Below are positions 18,109 to 26,460 of a stretch of DNA of 64,000 nt, in pieces. This DNA comes from Bifidobacterium olomucense (GTDB taxonomy: Bacteria; Actinomycetota; Actinomycetes; Actinomycetales; Bifidobacteriaceae): NCBI RefSeq assembly GCF_012932375.1, contig NZ_JAAIIG010000006.1, positions 124,001 to 188,000 on the forward strand, in the 5' to 3' direction. Below the pieces are notes generated by a model, which made no database searches, had not been told where the DNA came from, and saw only the letters and a list, made by a program, of their open reading frames with translations. Position 1 is the stretch's first letter. Each line of letters opens with the position of its first letter. A program made the translations under genes and the position numbers.

Positions 18109-19995
18109 ATGACCGCCAACAACCTGAACGACGACTGGTGGAAGCAAGCCGTCGTCTACCAGATCTACCCACGTTCCTTTAAGGACGTCAACGGCGACGG
18201 CCTCGGCGACATCGCCGGCGTCACCGAAAAAATCGACTACCTGAAGCGCCTCGGCATCGACGCCATCTGGCTCTCCCCCTTCTACCCATCCGACCTTGCG
18301 GACGGCGGCTACGACGTGATCGACTACCGCAACGTAGACCCGCGACTCGGCACCATGGACGACTTCGACACCATGGCCAAAGCCGCGCACGAAGCCGGCA
18401 TCAAAGTGATCGTCGATATCGTACCGAACCACACCTCCGACAAGCACGTATTCTTCCAGGCAGCCCTCGCCGCCGCCCCCGGCTCCCCCGAGCGCGACCG
18501 CTACATCTTCCGCGACGGCCGCGGCGAGCACGGCGAACTGCCGCCGAACGACTGGCAGTCCTTCTTCGGAGGCCCGGCCTGGGCTCGCGTGGCGGACGGC
18601 CAGTGGTATCTGCACCTGTTCGACAAAGCCCAGCCGGACGTCAACTGGAAGAATCCGGACATCCACGAAGAGTTCAAGAAGACGCTGCGCTTTTGGTCCG
18701 ACCACGGTGCGGACGGCTTCCGCATCGACGTGGCGCACGGTCTGGCCAAAGATCTGGAATCCAAGCCGCTGGAAGAGCTGGGACGCGAGTACAGTGTGGT
18801 CGGCGTGCTCTGCCACGACTTCTCCCACCCGCTGTTCGACCGTCGCGAAGTGCACGACATCTACCGCGAGTGGCGCGAAGTGTTCAACGAGTACAATCCG
18901 CCGCGTTTCGCCGTGGCCGAGGCCTGGGTGGTGCCCGAACATCAGCACCTGTACGCTTCGCCCGACGAGCTGGGTCAGTCCTTCAACTTCGACTTCGCCA
19001 AGGCCAGCTGGTTCGCCGACGAGTTCCGCGAGGCGATCGCCGGCGGACTCAAGGCGGCCGAGGAGACCGGCGGCTCCACCACCACGTGGGTGATGAACAA
19101 TCACGACGTGCCGCGCAGCCCCTCGCGCTATGGTCTGCCACAGGTCAAGGGCGCGCCGTACCACCAGCTGCCGCACGACTGGCTGCTGCGCAACGGCGCC
19201 AGCTACCCGGAGGATCGCGAGCTCGGCACTCGTCGCGCCCGCGCGGCCGCGCTGATGGAGCTGGGCCTGCCCGGTGCCGCCTACATTTACCAAGGCGAGG
19301 AGCTGGGTCTGTTCGAGGTGGCGGATATTCCGTGGGACCGTTTGGAGGATCCGACCGCATTCCACACCAATCAGGCCACGATGGACAAGGGACGCGACGG
19401 TTGCCGCGTGCCGCTGCCGTGGGTCGCCGCCGACGAGCCGTCTTTGGCCGACTTCAGTCTGCCGATTCCGGCCGACGACGGCACCGGTGAGAATCACGTG
19501 CCGCTGTGCGCCGCCGGGCAGTTCGGCACGGGTGCTTCGTTTGGATTCTCGCCGGCCGTGCGGGTTGGTGCGGCCGGCGCGGCTGACGTGCGCGGCGGCG
19601 CGGCGGGCGCGGCCGGTGCGGCTGGTGCGGCTGACGTGCGTGGAGAGACGTCCGCAGCCGACCCGCACCTGCCGCAGCCGTTGTGGTTCAAGGACTTCGC
19701 CGTGGACGTGGAGGAAGCCGACCCGGATTCGATGCTCGCGCTGTACCACGCGGCGCTGGCGATCCGCCAGGAGTCGCTGACCGCCACACGCGACACGTCA
19801 GCCGCTCTGATCGATTTGGGCGCTAACGTGGTTGCGTACACCCGCGCGGCGACGAACGGTCGTACGTTCACGGCTGTGACGAACTTCGGTGCCACGCCGG
19901 TTGCTTTGCCGGAAGGCGAGGTCGTGCTGACGTCCGGCCCACTGACCGCCAAAGGCCAGTTGCCCACCGACACGTCCGCGTGGGTGATCCGGTAG
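18109..19995 (+). CDS. aglA: GH13 alpha-glucosidase / oligo-1,6-glucosidase
   Basis: Cytoplasmic hydrolase releasing glucose from the non-reducing end of short alpha-glucosides. The 628-residue protein starts WWKQAVVYQIYPRSFKD and has the GH13 motifs DIVPNH, GFRIDVAHG (nucleophile Asp207), AVAEAWV (acid/base Glu271) and MNNHDVPR (Asp near 333). This is the GH13 subfamily 31-like arrangement of bifidobacterial Agl enzymes. Residues about 484-518 form an Ala/Gly/Val-Arg repeat (GAAGAADVRGG type) between the barrel and the C-terminal domain, which is unusual. The ATG at 18109 is preferred over an in-frame start upstream because the conserved N-terminus begins there, behind GGAAAGGACC. Substrate preference cannot be read from sequence. 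Confidence 0.92.
   Translation: MTANNLNDDWWKQAVVYQIYPRSFKDVNGDGLGDIAGVTEKIDYLKRLGIDAIWLSPFYPSDLADGGYDVIDYRNVDPRLGTMDDFDTMAKAAHEAGIKVIVDIVPNHTSDKHVFFQAALAAAPGSPERDRYIFRDGRGEHGELPPNDWQSFFGGPAWARVADGQWYLHLFDKAQPDVNWKNPDIHEEFKKTLRFWSDHGADGFRIDVAHGLAKDLESKPLEELGREYSVVGVLCHDFSHPLFDRREVHDIYREWREVFNEYNPPRFAVAEAWVVPEHQHLYASPDELGQSFNFDFAKASWFADEFREAIAGGLKAAEETGGSTTTWVMNNHDVPRSPSRYGLPQVKGAPYHQLPHDWLLRNGASYPEDRELGTRRARAAALMELGLPGAAYIYQGEELGLFEVADIPWDRLEDPTAFHTNQATMDKGRDGCRVPLPWVAADEPSLADFSLPIPADDGTGENHVPLCAAGQFGTGASFGFSPAVRVGAAGAADVRGGAAGAAGAAGAADVRGETSAADPHLPQPLWFKDFAVDVEEADPDSMLALYHAALAIRQESLTATRDTSAALIDLGANVVAYTRAATNGRTFTAVTNFGATPVALPEGEVVLTSGPLTAKGQLPTDTSAWVIR
19558..19650 (+). repeat. GC-rich repeat inside the alpha-glucosidase gene
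   Basis: In-frame GCGGCCGGCGCGGCT-type units and two copies of GCTGACGTGCG encode the Ala/Gly linker. Length variation by slippage in multiples of three would keep the enzyme in frame. Confidence 0.65.
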
Positions 19996-20206
19996 ACGGA
20001 CGCTGACTGGGGTTTGCGACCGTCTCGACGGGGAGCCGACTAGGCGAGTGCGCAGCGCTTGCGTCTGCTGCACACTCGCAAGCGGCTCGTAAGTTGCACC
20101 GCATACATTACAACTTACGGGTCACCCGCATCCATCGCGTGATGGTTACGTGTACCGTTCATGCGTGCAGCTATGTGCAACAGTCATGGGTGTCGTACGA
20201 CCATCG

Positions 20207-20745
20207 CGGCCGCCGCCCTACGACACCCATTTCTTCTCTTCTTCACGGAGGCGGCTCTCACCCACCTACCCATCTACAGTGGTACAACAACACAAATCCA
20301 CATGAAACATGAGGACGTACCACAGCCCTTTACGCGACCCCAACGCAAAATGGCCCAAACCATTGTCACAACAACGCAAATAATCGCCCTGCGCGTTGTT
20401 GTGACAAGGAATCCTGTCACAACACCACCAAATCAACCAAAACACGCAAACGTACCACGCGGCACAACAAAACAAGACAGCCGCCGCCCTACGACACCCA
20501 TTGCTCCCCTCCGTCGCGGCTCTCCCCACCCACGACGGCACAACGACGCAAATCCACACGAAACATGAGGACGTACCACAGCCCTTCATGCGCCCCCAAC
20601 GCAAAATAGCCCAAACCATTGCCACACCAAAGCAAATAATCACCCTGCACACTGTTGTGGCAAGGAATCCTGTCACAACACCACCAAATCAACCAAAACA
20701 CGCAAACGTACCACGCGGCACAACAAAACAAGACGGCCGCCGCTC
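20207..20745. repeat. imperfect tandem duplication, ~260-bp unit
   Basis: Both units begin CGCCGCCCTACGACACCCAT (20211 and 20482), share GAGGACGTACCACAGCCC (20311 and 20567) and end with AAACAAGAC(A/G)GCCGCCGC. Offsets of 271 and then 256 bp show small indels. Confidence 0.8.
20363..20407. repeat. 15-bp stem hairpin in the tandem duplication
   Basis: TTGTCACAACAACGC pairs with GCGTTGTTGTGACAA around a 15-nt loop. In the second unit the outer arm is TTGCCACA against TGTGGCAA, so a T-A pair has become C-G. Confidence 0.7.
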
Positions 20746-20772
20746 CGAACGAATCGGAACGACGGCCGTCTT
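20730..20772 (-). terminator. ilvC1 terminator
   Basis: AAGACGGCCG pairs with CGGCCGTCTT, with an inner TCCGA/TCGGA stem. On the minus strand GTTTTGTTG follows the stem. It lies about 125 bp past the ilvC1 stop. Confidence 0.65.
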
Positions 20773-20897
20773 AGTGTGTGGTGCGCGGCATGCGCAATTG
20801 GATACTTGCTGTTAGCGAAGTCCTACGCTATTTTCGCGGGACTATTGTCTCGCTCAAGCCACGCCTAGCAGCGCAATCGCTGTGCAGCAATCACTGA

Positions 20898-21950
20898 TCA
20901 CTGCACCTGGGCGCGAGCGATCTTGCCGGTGAAGGAGTTGGCCTCGTCGGCATCCTTGACGCCGTCCTTGTTCCAGGAGAACATGGCGCGCAGCTTCGGG
21001 CCGACGGTCTCGATGCGCTCGTTGGAGTACTTCTCCTGCAGCTCCTTGAAGTGCGGAGCGCCGGCATCCTGATCGTCGATGAACTCCTTGGCGAAAGAAC
21101 CGTCCTGAATGCGCTTGAGGTGGTACTCCATGCGCTTGCGGCAGTCCTCGTTGATGACGGTGTTGGTGTAGTCGCCGTACTGGGCGGTGTCGGAGCAGGA
21201 CCAACGAGCCTTGTTCAGACCACCCTCGTTCATCAGGTCGACGAGCATCTTGAGCTCGTGGCAGACCTCGAAGTAGGCGATCTCCGGCTGGTAGCCGGCG
21301 TCGGTGAGGACCTCGAAGCCCATCTCAACAAGCTTGTTCACGCCACCCATGAGCACGTTCTGCTCGCCGAACAGATCGGTCTCGGTCTCCTCCTTGAAGG
21401 TGGTCTTGATGGCACCGGCGCGCAGAGCACCGAGGGCCTTGGCGTAGGCCAGGGTCAGAGCCCAGCCGTCGCCGCGCGGATCCTGCTCAACAGCCACCAC
21501 GACCGGCACGCCACGGCCGGCAGCGTACTCACGACGAACGATGTGGCCCGGGCCCTTCGGGGCGACCATGAACACCGGGTGATCCTCGGTGGGCTTGATG
21601 TAGCCGTAGTGAATGTTGAAGCCGTGGGCGAAAGCGACGGCAGCGCCCGGCTTGATGTTGGGCTCGATGTCGTTGGCCCAGATGGTGCGCTGGTACTGGT
21701 CGGGAGCCAGAATCATGATGCCGTCAGCCTCGGCAGCGGCTTCCGGCACGGACTTAACTTCCAGGCCCTGCTCCTTGGCGAACTCGACGGACTTGGAGGT
21801 CGGACGTAGGCCGACAACCACGTCAACGCCGGAATCACGCAGGTTCAGCGCATGAGCGTGACCCTGAGAACCATAACCGATGATGGCAACCTTCTTGCCA
21901 TCGAGGACGGAAAGATCGGCATCATTGTCGTACCAGATCTGTGCAGCCAT
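20898..21950 (-). CDS. ilvC: ketol-acid reductoisomerase, copy 1
   Basis: Second step of valine and isoleucine synthesis: NADPH-dependent isomeroreduction of 2-acetolactate or 2-aceto-2-hydroxybutyrate. The 350-residue class I (short) enzyme has the Rossmann motif [20 protein letters not shown], cofactor loop [10 protein letters not shown], and C-terminal acidic metal ligands ([11 protein letters not shown], followed by [12 protein letters not shown]). ATG 21950 is preceded by AAGGAG; an upstream in-frame start adds 30 residues unrelated to the family and copy 2 starts at the same point. It lies downstream of a second ilvC on the same strand with large blocks of identical DNA. Differences cluster near the C-terminus and around residues 85-95. 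Confidence 0.95.
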   Translation of the reverse strand: MAAQIWYDNDADLSVLDGKKVAIIGYGSQGHAHALNLRDSGVDVVVGLRPTSKSVEFAKEQGLEVKSVPEAAAEADGIMILAPDQYQRTIWANDIEPNIKPGAAVAFAHGFNIHYGYIKPTEDHPVFMVAPKGPGHIVRREYAAGRGVPVVVAVEQDPRGDGWALTLAYAKALGALRAGAIKTTFKEETETDLFGEQNVLMGGVNKLVEMGFEVLTDAGYQPEIAYFEVCHELKMLVDLMNEGGLNKARWSCSDTAQYGDYTNTVINEDCRKRMEYHLKRIQDGSFAKEFIDDQDAGAPHFKELQEKYSNERIETVGPKLRAMFSWNKDGVKDADEANSFTGKIARAQVQ

Positions 21951-23337
21951 GTAAGCACTCCTTGTACTACTGGCGTGCCGGCGAAATGGGGCAGCCGGCA
22001 CACGGTGTTGTGGTGGTTGCGCGTATGCATTTGTATGCATGGTGCGCGTTTGGGTGGCGCTCGGGATATCCCGAGCGGGCTCAAGCGTGGCGGGATTGTG
22101 TCCCGCAAACTGGTGTCCATCCTACCGAGAACGACGTAGGCGCTTGCCCTCCGTCCACAACGTGAGCCAGTTCACGAATTGACTTTTGGTCGCATATGGA
22201 CATTTTCTTACGATGCGGACGAGCTGTAGGTGCGCGAGGGGGACTTGGTGGCGCGCGGAAGGGACTTGGTGGCGCGCCCGGTTCTCACTTTCGTGGTCGC
22301 GCTTAGCCATCGTGCATCGCCCCTCGAAGACTTATTCCTGCTCACGGAACAGGCAACCCTGGCCGGATTAACACCACGACGCAGAAACCGTGAAACCGGT
22401 TTACGTCGGGTCCAATACCCAAGTTTCGTTTCATGGCACGCTTCGCGATTCACCCTGCGGTATGCTTCGCTTCGCTTCGCAAGACGTTTCGCGATTCCAT
22501 TCGCGCTTCGTTTCGCGATTCGTGAGCGGGCGCACGTTATTCGCTTCCCACCTTGCAATTCGTTTCGCGCTTCGTGGACAGACATGCGTTGCTCGCTTCC
22601 TGCTTCGCGATTCGTCCGCGATTCACCTCGCGGTATGTCCCGCTTCGCCTCGCAGAACGCTTCGTGGGTCACCCCACGATTCCATTCGCGCTTCGATTCG
22701 CGCTTCGTGAGCGGGCGCACGTTACTCGCTTCCCACCTTGCAATTCGTTTCGCGGTACGAAGCTGGAAAATGCCCAAATATGCGATGTCGTACCACGCCA
22801 CCCTAGAGAAGAGCCGTATGTGATAACGCAATTACGCCAATACGCGTGGTACGAAGTGACGGAAACGCCGCAAATACACTCACGTGGCACAACGCATTGG
22901 TACGAAACCGCAGAATCACAGAAAACGAAATCTTGTGGCAAAAGCAAAAGGGCGCACAACCCTAAAAAACAGAATCAGAGATGTATTCGCGCGACATGAA
23001 CGCAAGAAGATATAGGGAGCATCTTGGCGCAGCGCTCAAGCGGCATAAGAAGGGCAGGGAGTGTCTCTGCGCAGCGCGTTCAAGCAGGAACCAGAAGAGT
23101 ATAAGACTCACCTACACAGCACGGGCGGGACGCAGTCGCCACGGCATTTCGTTATTACAGCCATGCTGCACCTTGCGCCTCAGCACAGCTCGTCCATATA
23201 TGCATATGTCCCGCTCACGCCTCCACATGTCCACCCGCGCACCCGCGCCACATAAAAAGGCCGCCATCCGTTGCACGAGATTGTGCGCGAGATGGCGACC
23301 TGTTTCTTTAGGCACTCAGCGGCTGCTGCCGTCTCAA
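21951..23337. other. 1.39-kb repeat-rich region between the ilvC copies
   Basis: No credible gene. Contains a short direct repeat (GGGACTTGGTGGCGCGC at about 22239 and 22262), a ~180-bp imperfect tandem duplication rich in TTCGCGATTCG words (22440-22760) and a ccGCGCAGCGCTCAAGC-like region near 23027. Arg/Ser-rich ORFs on both strands in 22208-22831 come from the repeated words. Confidence 0.65.
22440..22760. repeat. imperfect tandem duplication, ~180-bp unit
   Basis: CGTGAGCGGGCGCACGTTA is followed by CGCTTCCCACCTTGCAATTC at 22521 and again at 22706, an offset of 185 bp. Upstream, CGCGATTCAC..CGGTATG occurs in each unit. Inside each unit the word TTCGCG recurs many times. Confidence 0.75.
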
Positions 23338-24390
23338 TCACTGAACCTGAGTACGAGCGATCTTGCCGTTGAAGGACTCAGCCTCATCCTGATCCTTGGC
23401 CGGGCCGTTGTTCCAGGAGAACATGGCGCGCAGCTTCGGGCCAACGGTCTCAAGGTGCGGGTGAGAGTACTCTTCCTGCAGCTTCTTGAACTTCGGAGCG
23501 CCGGCGGCCTGATCATCCATGAACTCCTTGGCGAAGGAGCCATCCTGAATGCGCTTGAGCTGGTACTGCATGCGCTTCTTGGTCTCCTCGGTGATGACCG
23601 TGGAGGTGTAGTCGCCGTACTGAGCGGTGTCGGAGCAGGACCAACGAGCCTTGTTCAGACCACCCTCGTTTGCGAGGTCGACCAGCATCTTCAGCTCGTG
23701 GAACACCTCGAAGTAAGCGATCTCCGGCTGGTAGCCAGCCTCGGTCAGCACATCGAAGCCCATGTCGCACAGGTGGTTGATACCACCCATCAGCACGTCC
23801 TGTTCGCCGAACAGATCGGTCTCGGTCTCCTCGGTGAAGGTGGTCTTGATGGCACCGGCGCGCAGAGCACCGAGGGCCTTGGCGTAAGCCAGGCACAGCG
23901 GCCAGGTCTTGCCGTCCGGATCCTGCTCAACAGCCACCACGACCGGCACGCCACGGCCGGCAGCGTACTCACGACGAACGATGTGGCCCGGGCCCTTCGG
24001 GGCGACCATGAACACCGGGTGATCCTCGGAAGGCTTGATGTAACCGTAGTGAATGTTGAAACCGTGAGCGAAGGCCAGAGCAGCGCCCGGCTTCAGGTTC
24101 GGCTCAACGTCCTCCTTGTAGACCTTGGCCTGGTACTGATCAGGCAGCAGGATCATCACGACGTCAGCCTCGGCAACGGCCTCGCCGACGGACTTGACTT
24201 CCAGGCCCTGCTCCTTGGCGAACTCGACGGACTTGGAGGTCGGACGCAGGCCGACAACCACGTCAACGCCGGAATCACGCAGGTTCAGCGCATGAGCGTG
24301 ACCCTGAGAGCCGTAGCCCAGGATGGCGACCTTCTTGCCATCGAACACGGACAGATCGGCGTCCTTCTCGTACCAGATAGTTGCTGCCAT
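23338..24390 (-). CDS. ilvC: ketol-acid reductoisomerase, copy 2
   Basis: Same reaction and fold as the downstream copy: 350 residues, [30 protein letters not shown], the [11 protein letters not shown] metal-binding region and [19 protein letters not shown] precedes the ATG. Both copies keep all recognisable catalytic residues, so both should be active; they may differ in regulation. The 5' region has paired GTTCAC/GTGAAC sites and a long hairpin absent before copy 1. The upstream same-strand gene is an MHS transporter, but a hairpin-rich gap of over 300 bp separates them. Confidence 0.95.
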   Translation of the reverse strand: MAATIWYEKDADLSVFDGKKVAILGYGSQGHAHALNLRDSGVDVVVGLRPTSKSVEFAKEQGLEVKSVGEAVAEADVVMILLPDQYQAKVYKEDVEPNLKPGAALAFAHGFNIHYGYIKPSEDHPVFMVAPKGPGHIVRREYAAGRGVPVVVAVEQDPDGKTWPLCLAYAKALGALRAGAIKTTFTEETETDLFGEQDVLMGGINHLCDMGFDVLTEAGYQPEIAYFEVFHELKMLVDLANEGGLNKARWSCSDTAQYGDYTSTVITEETKKRMQYQLKRIQDGSFAKEFMDDQAAGAPKFKKLQEEYSHPHLETVGPKLRAMFSWNNGPAKDQDEAESFNGKIARTQVQ

Positions 24391-24733
24391 TTTTGGCGCT
24401 CCTTTATTTCTTGTTTATTTATGGGATGAGTATTGATTACTGCATTCTGCTGGTGCAGAAAACTTCTTGGTTTTCCTTGTGGGCTTTTCCGAGATGCAGG
24501 TTTAGTCCGCCTGCACCCGGAAAATCTCCAAGGGGTTCACGTTGTGAACCTGTATTTTTTCACGTTGTGAACCATCGATTTTCAGTTATAAATATGGACG
24601 GATTTCGCGGATTTCACTTGGTGAAGTCAACGTCCGTGCTGAGCCGTGAAGCGAAAGCCCTGTGGGCTTTCGTAGGCTCAGTGAGCGATTGCAACCTACA
24701 AGCAATCGCGAAGTCGAAAACCAGCCGTTGATT
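24391..24733 (-). promoter_or_regulatory. ilvC2 upstream region with hairpins and paired sites
   Basis: On the minus strand, from left: a leader hairpin with TTTTCCG/CGGAAAA outer and TGCAGG/CCTGCA inner arms (about 24485-24525), two GTTCAC-GTT-GTGAAC sites (24534-24550 and 24559-24573), an AT-rich stretch (TATAAATAT at 24586-24594), then stacked hairpins ending the transporter transcript (24611-24750). No gene. Confidence 0.55.
24534..24573. promoter_or_regulatory. paired operator-like sites before ilvC2
   Basis: GGTTCACGTTGTGAACC at 24534-24550 is a perfect palindrome with a 3-nt centre. TTCACGTTGTGAACC at 24559-24573 repeats it 24 bp away, about two helical turns. Placement between a possible -10 and the ilvC2 start suggests a regulator site or RNA structure. 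No known regulator assigned. Confidence 0.5.
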
Positions 24734-24755
24734 TCACTTGGTGAAATCAACGTCC
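24611..24755 (-). terminator. cluster of hairpins at the MHS transporter 3' end
   Basis: GATTTCAC-TTG-GTGAAATC covers the transporter stop codon. Then come GCGATTGC/GCAATCGC, a long stem CTGAGCC..GGCTCAG enclosing GAAAGCCC/GGGCTTTC (about 24639-24683), and a second copy of the first hairpin (24610-24628). The 25 bp at 24731-24755, which encode the protein C-terminus, recur at 24611-24635 with one change. Confidence 0.55.
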
Positions 24756-26122
24756 TTAGTTTCCTTGCAGGTCAGCACGGAGACCAAGCAGCACACGGCC
24801 ATTACACCGAGGTAGAGGCCCACGGAGTGCACGCCCCAGTTGTGGGACAGCCAGGTGGCGATGGTCGGCACGAATGCCGCACCGACGATGGCGGCCAGAT
24901 TGTAGCCGATGCCGGAACCGGAGTAGCGCACGTTGGCGTCGAACAGTTCGGGCAGGAACGCGCCGATCGGGCCGAAGGCGATGCCCATCAGCGCAAAGCC
25001 GATGCACAGGAAGGCCATGTTGGCGACGAAGTTCTTCTGGCCCACGAGCTGACCGTCCAAGAGGAACGGGAAGAGCAGGGCGAAGACCACGAGTGCGCAG
25101 GAGGAGAAGGTGAGCACACGGCGGCGGCCCAGCTTATCCGCATACAGGCAGGAAAGCACGATGAACAGGGCGAACACGCAGATGGAGATCATCAGCATGA
25201 GCAGGTATTCCTGATTGGTGAAGCCCAGATCGCCACCGCCGTTCGCGGTGTCCTTGGTGCCCCATGCAAGGGACCAGGTGGCGAGCGTGTAGAACAGCGT
25301 GTAGGTCACAGCCACAAGGAAAGTGGCCTGCAGCACCTGACGCCAAGACTTGCGGAAGACCTCGGTCAGCGGGGACTTGACGACCTTCTTCTGCGCCTGA
25401 GCCATGCGGAAGATCGGAGTCTCCTCCATGTGAACGCGGACTACAAGGCCGATGATCACGAGCACTGCGGAAAGCAGGAACGGCACGCGCCAGCCCCAGG
25501 ACAGCATCGCATCCTGATCGTTGAAGGATTCGAGCACGAAGTAGGTGCCGTTGGACAGGAAGAATCCGATCGGTGCGCCAAGCTCAGGGAAGGAGCCGTA
25601 GAGCGCGCGCTTGTCTTCAGGCGCGTTCTCGGTGGCCACCAGAGCCGCGCCGGACCATTCGCCGCCCAGTCCGATGCCCTGCACGAAACGCAGCAGGCAC
25701 AGAATGGCGACTGCGAACACGCCGGCCTGATCATAGGTGGGCAGGCAGCCGATCAGGAAGGTGCCGACGCCCATGGTCATGAGGCTTACGACCAGCGTGG
25801 TCTTGCGGCCCATGCGATCACCGAAGTGGCCGAAGACCAGCGAGCCGAGCGGGCGAGCGATGAATGCGATGGCGAACGTCAGCAAACTCATCAGCAGGGC
25901 CACGGTCGGGTTGGCCTTGTCGGAGAAGAAGATGTGCGGGAAGTAGTTTGCCGCTGCGGTACCGTAGGCGTAGAAATCATAGAATTCGATGGCGGTGCCG
26001 ACCATCGATGCTGCGATAACGGTTTTGACCGAATCGCGTACCAATGCGGCGGCCTTGCCGGCTGCTGCGCTTGCCGCGCCGGCAGCCTGTTCCAGACCAG
26101 TCTCTTCGAGAGCTGCAGTCAT
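24734..26122 (-). CDS. MFS transporter, metabolite:H+ symporter (MHS) family
   Basis: Proton-coupled importer of a small metabolite; the MHS family includes ProP, ShiA and KgtP. The 462-residue protein has 12 predicted helices after a 40-residue Ala-rich N-terminus. Family marks are the first-helix GTAIEFYDFYAYGTAA, the loop 2-3 motif GHFGDRMGRKTTL and RFVQGIGLGGEWSGAALVATE in helix 5. ATG 26122 is taken because CAGGAGC precedes it; an in-frame start at 26158 adds 12 residues without a better site. Upstream are a short leader ORF and an intrinsic terminator, so expression is probably controlled by attenuation. Substrate unknown; closeness to ilvC hints at, but does not show, a branched-chain amino or keto acid. 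Confidence 0.88.
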   Translation of the reverse strand: MTAALEETGLEQAAGAASAAAGKAAALVRDSVKTVIAASMVGTAIEFYDFYAYGTAAANYFPHIFFSDKANPTVALLMSLLTFAIAFIARPLGSLVFGHFGDRMGRKTTLVVSLMTMGVGTFLIGCLPTYDQAGVFAVAILCLLRFVQGIGLGGEWSGAALVATENAPEDKRALYGSFPELGAPIGFFLSNGTYFVLESFNDQDAMLSWGWRVPFLLSAVLVIIGLVVRVHMEETPIFRMAQAQKKVVKSPLTEVFRKSWRQVLQATFLVAVTYTLFYTLATWSLAWGTKDTANGGGDLGFTNQEYLLMLMISICVFALFIVLSCLYADKLGRRRVLTFSSCALVVFALLFPFLLDGQLVGQKNFVANMAFLCIGFALMGIAFGPIGAFLPELFDANVRYSGSGIGYNLAAIVGAAFVPTIATWLSHNWGVHSVGLYLGVMAVCCLVSVLTCKETKDVDFTK

Positions 26123-26301
26123 TATTGCTCCTGTAGGTTCTCGCCTCGCATTACCCAACTTGCGAGAGCGATGTTCCGCAGTGTTTCACGATGCGTTTCA
26201 CACTGCATCACTGTTGTTGTCTTACTTGTTGCTGTTTGCTATCCGTCCGCGGTTTTCCTCTTGCGGGTTGCGGGGTTTGCCATAAGCCTTGTGAGCGCAA
26301 C

Positions 26302-26375
26302 AAAAAAGCCCCGCATCGTGCAGGGCCTTACCGATTGTGTCAGCTTGATGGGCCCTGCCTTCGTTGACGGGGCTT
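26302..26375 (-). terminator. attenuator-type terminator before the MHS transporter
   Basis: AAGCCCCG (26306-26313) pairs with CGGGGCTT (26368-26375) and GCAGGGCC (26320-26327) with GGCCCTGC (26351-26358), giving one long two-part stem. On the minus strand the stem runs into TTTTTTG. It starts 17 nt after the leader-ORF stop and lies 180 bp before the transporter start. Confidence 0.8.
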
Positions 26376-26391
26376 CAAGCATCATGCCGAA

Positions 26392-26460
26392 TTAGTCCGC
26401 CAGCGAAGACGGGCTAATAATTCGTGCGGATACAAACGCAGAAGCATTGAATCCAGTCAT
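26392..26460 (-). CDS. 22-codon leader peptide of the MHS transporter
   Basis: Short ORF with an excellent ribosome-binding site, AAAGGAGG, seven bases before the ATG. The peptide ends ARIISPSSLAD and is Ser- and Ala-rich with an Ile-Ile pair. Its stop is followed at once by the strong terminator at 26302-26375. This is the classic layout of a translated leader controlling premature termination. There is no long run of one amino acid, so the signal sensed is unclear: it may be ribosome stalling at the C-terminus or at Ile/Ser codons. Too short to show by homology; the call rests on the binding site and context. Confidence 0.65.
   Translation of the reverse strand: MTGFNASAFVSARIISPSSLAD

Larger units (their letters stand above)
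19996..20897. other. 902-bp repeat-rich intergenic region
   Basis: Lies between the convergent alpha-glucosidase and ilvC1 genes. Contains a tandem duplication of about 260 bp (about 20207-20480 and 20478-20745), a 15-bp stem hairpin in the first copy with a changed but still paired counterpart in the second, and the ilvC1 terminator. Ordinary coding potential is absent; Cys/Val/Trp-rich ORFs here come from the repeat. Confidence 0.75.

Noticed and set aside
18055..19749. 564-codon minus-strand ORF opposite the alpha-glucosidase
   Set aside because: Shadow of a GH13 gene with all catalytic motifs in the plus frame.
22208..22831. ORFs of about 200 codons on both strands between the ilvC genes
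   Set aside because: Made entirely of TTCGCG-type repeat words, giving Arg/Ser/Ala repeats on each strand.
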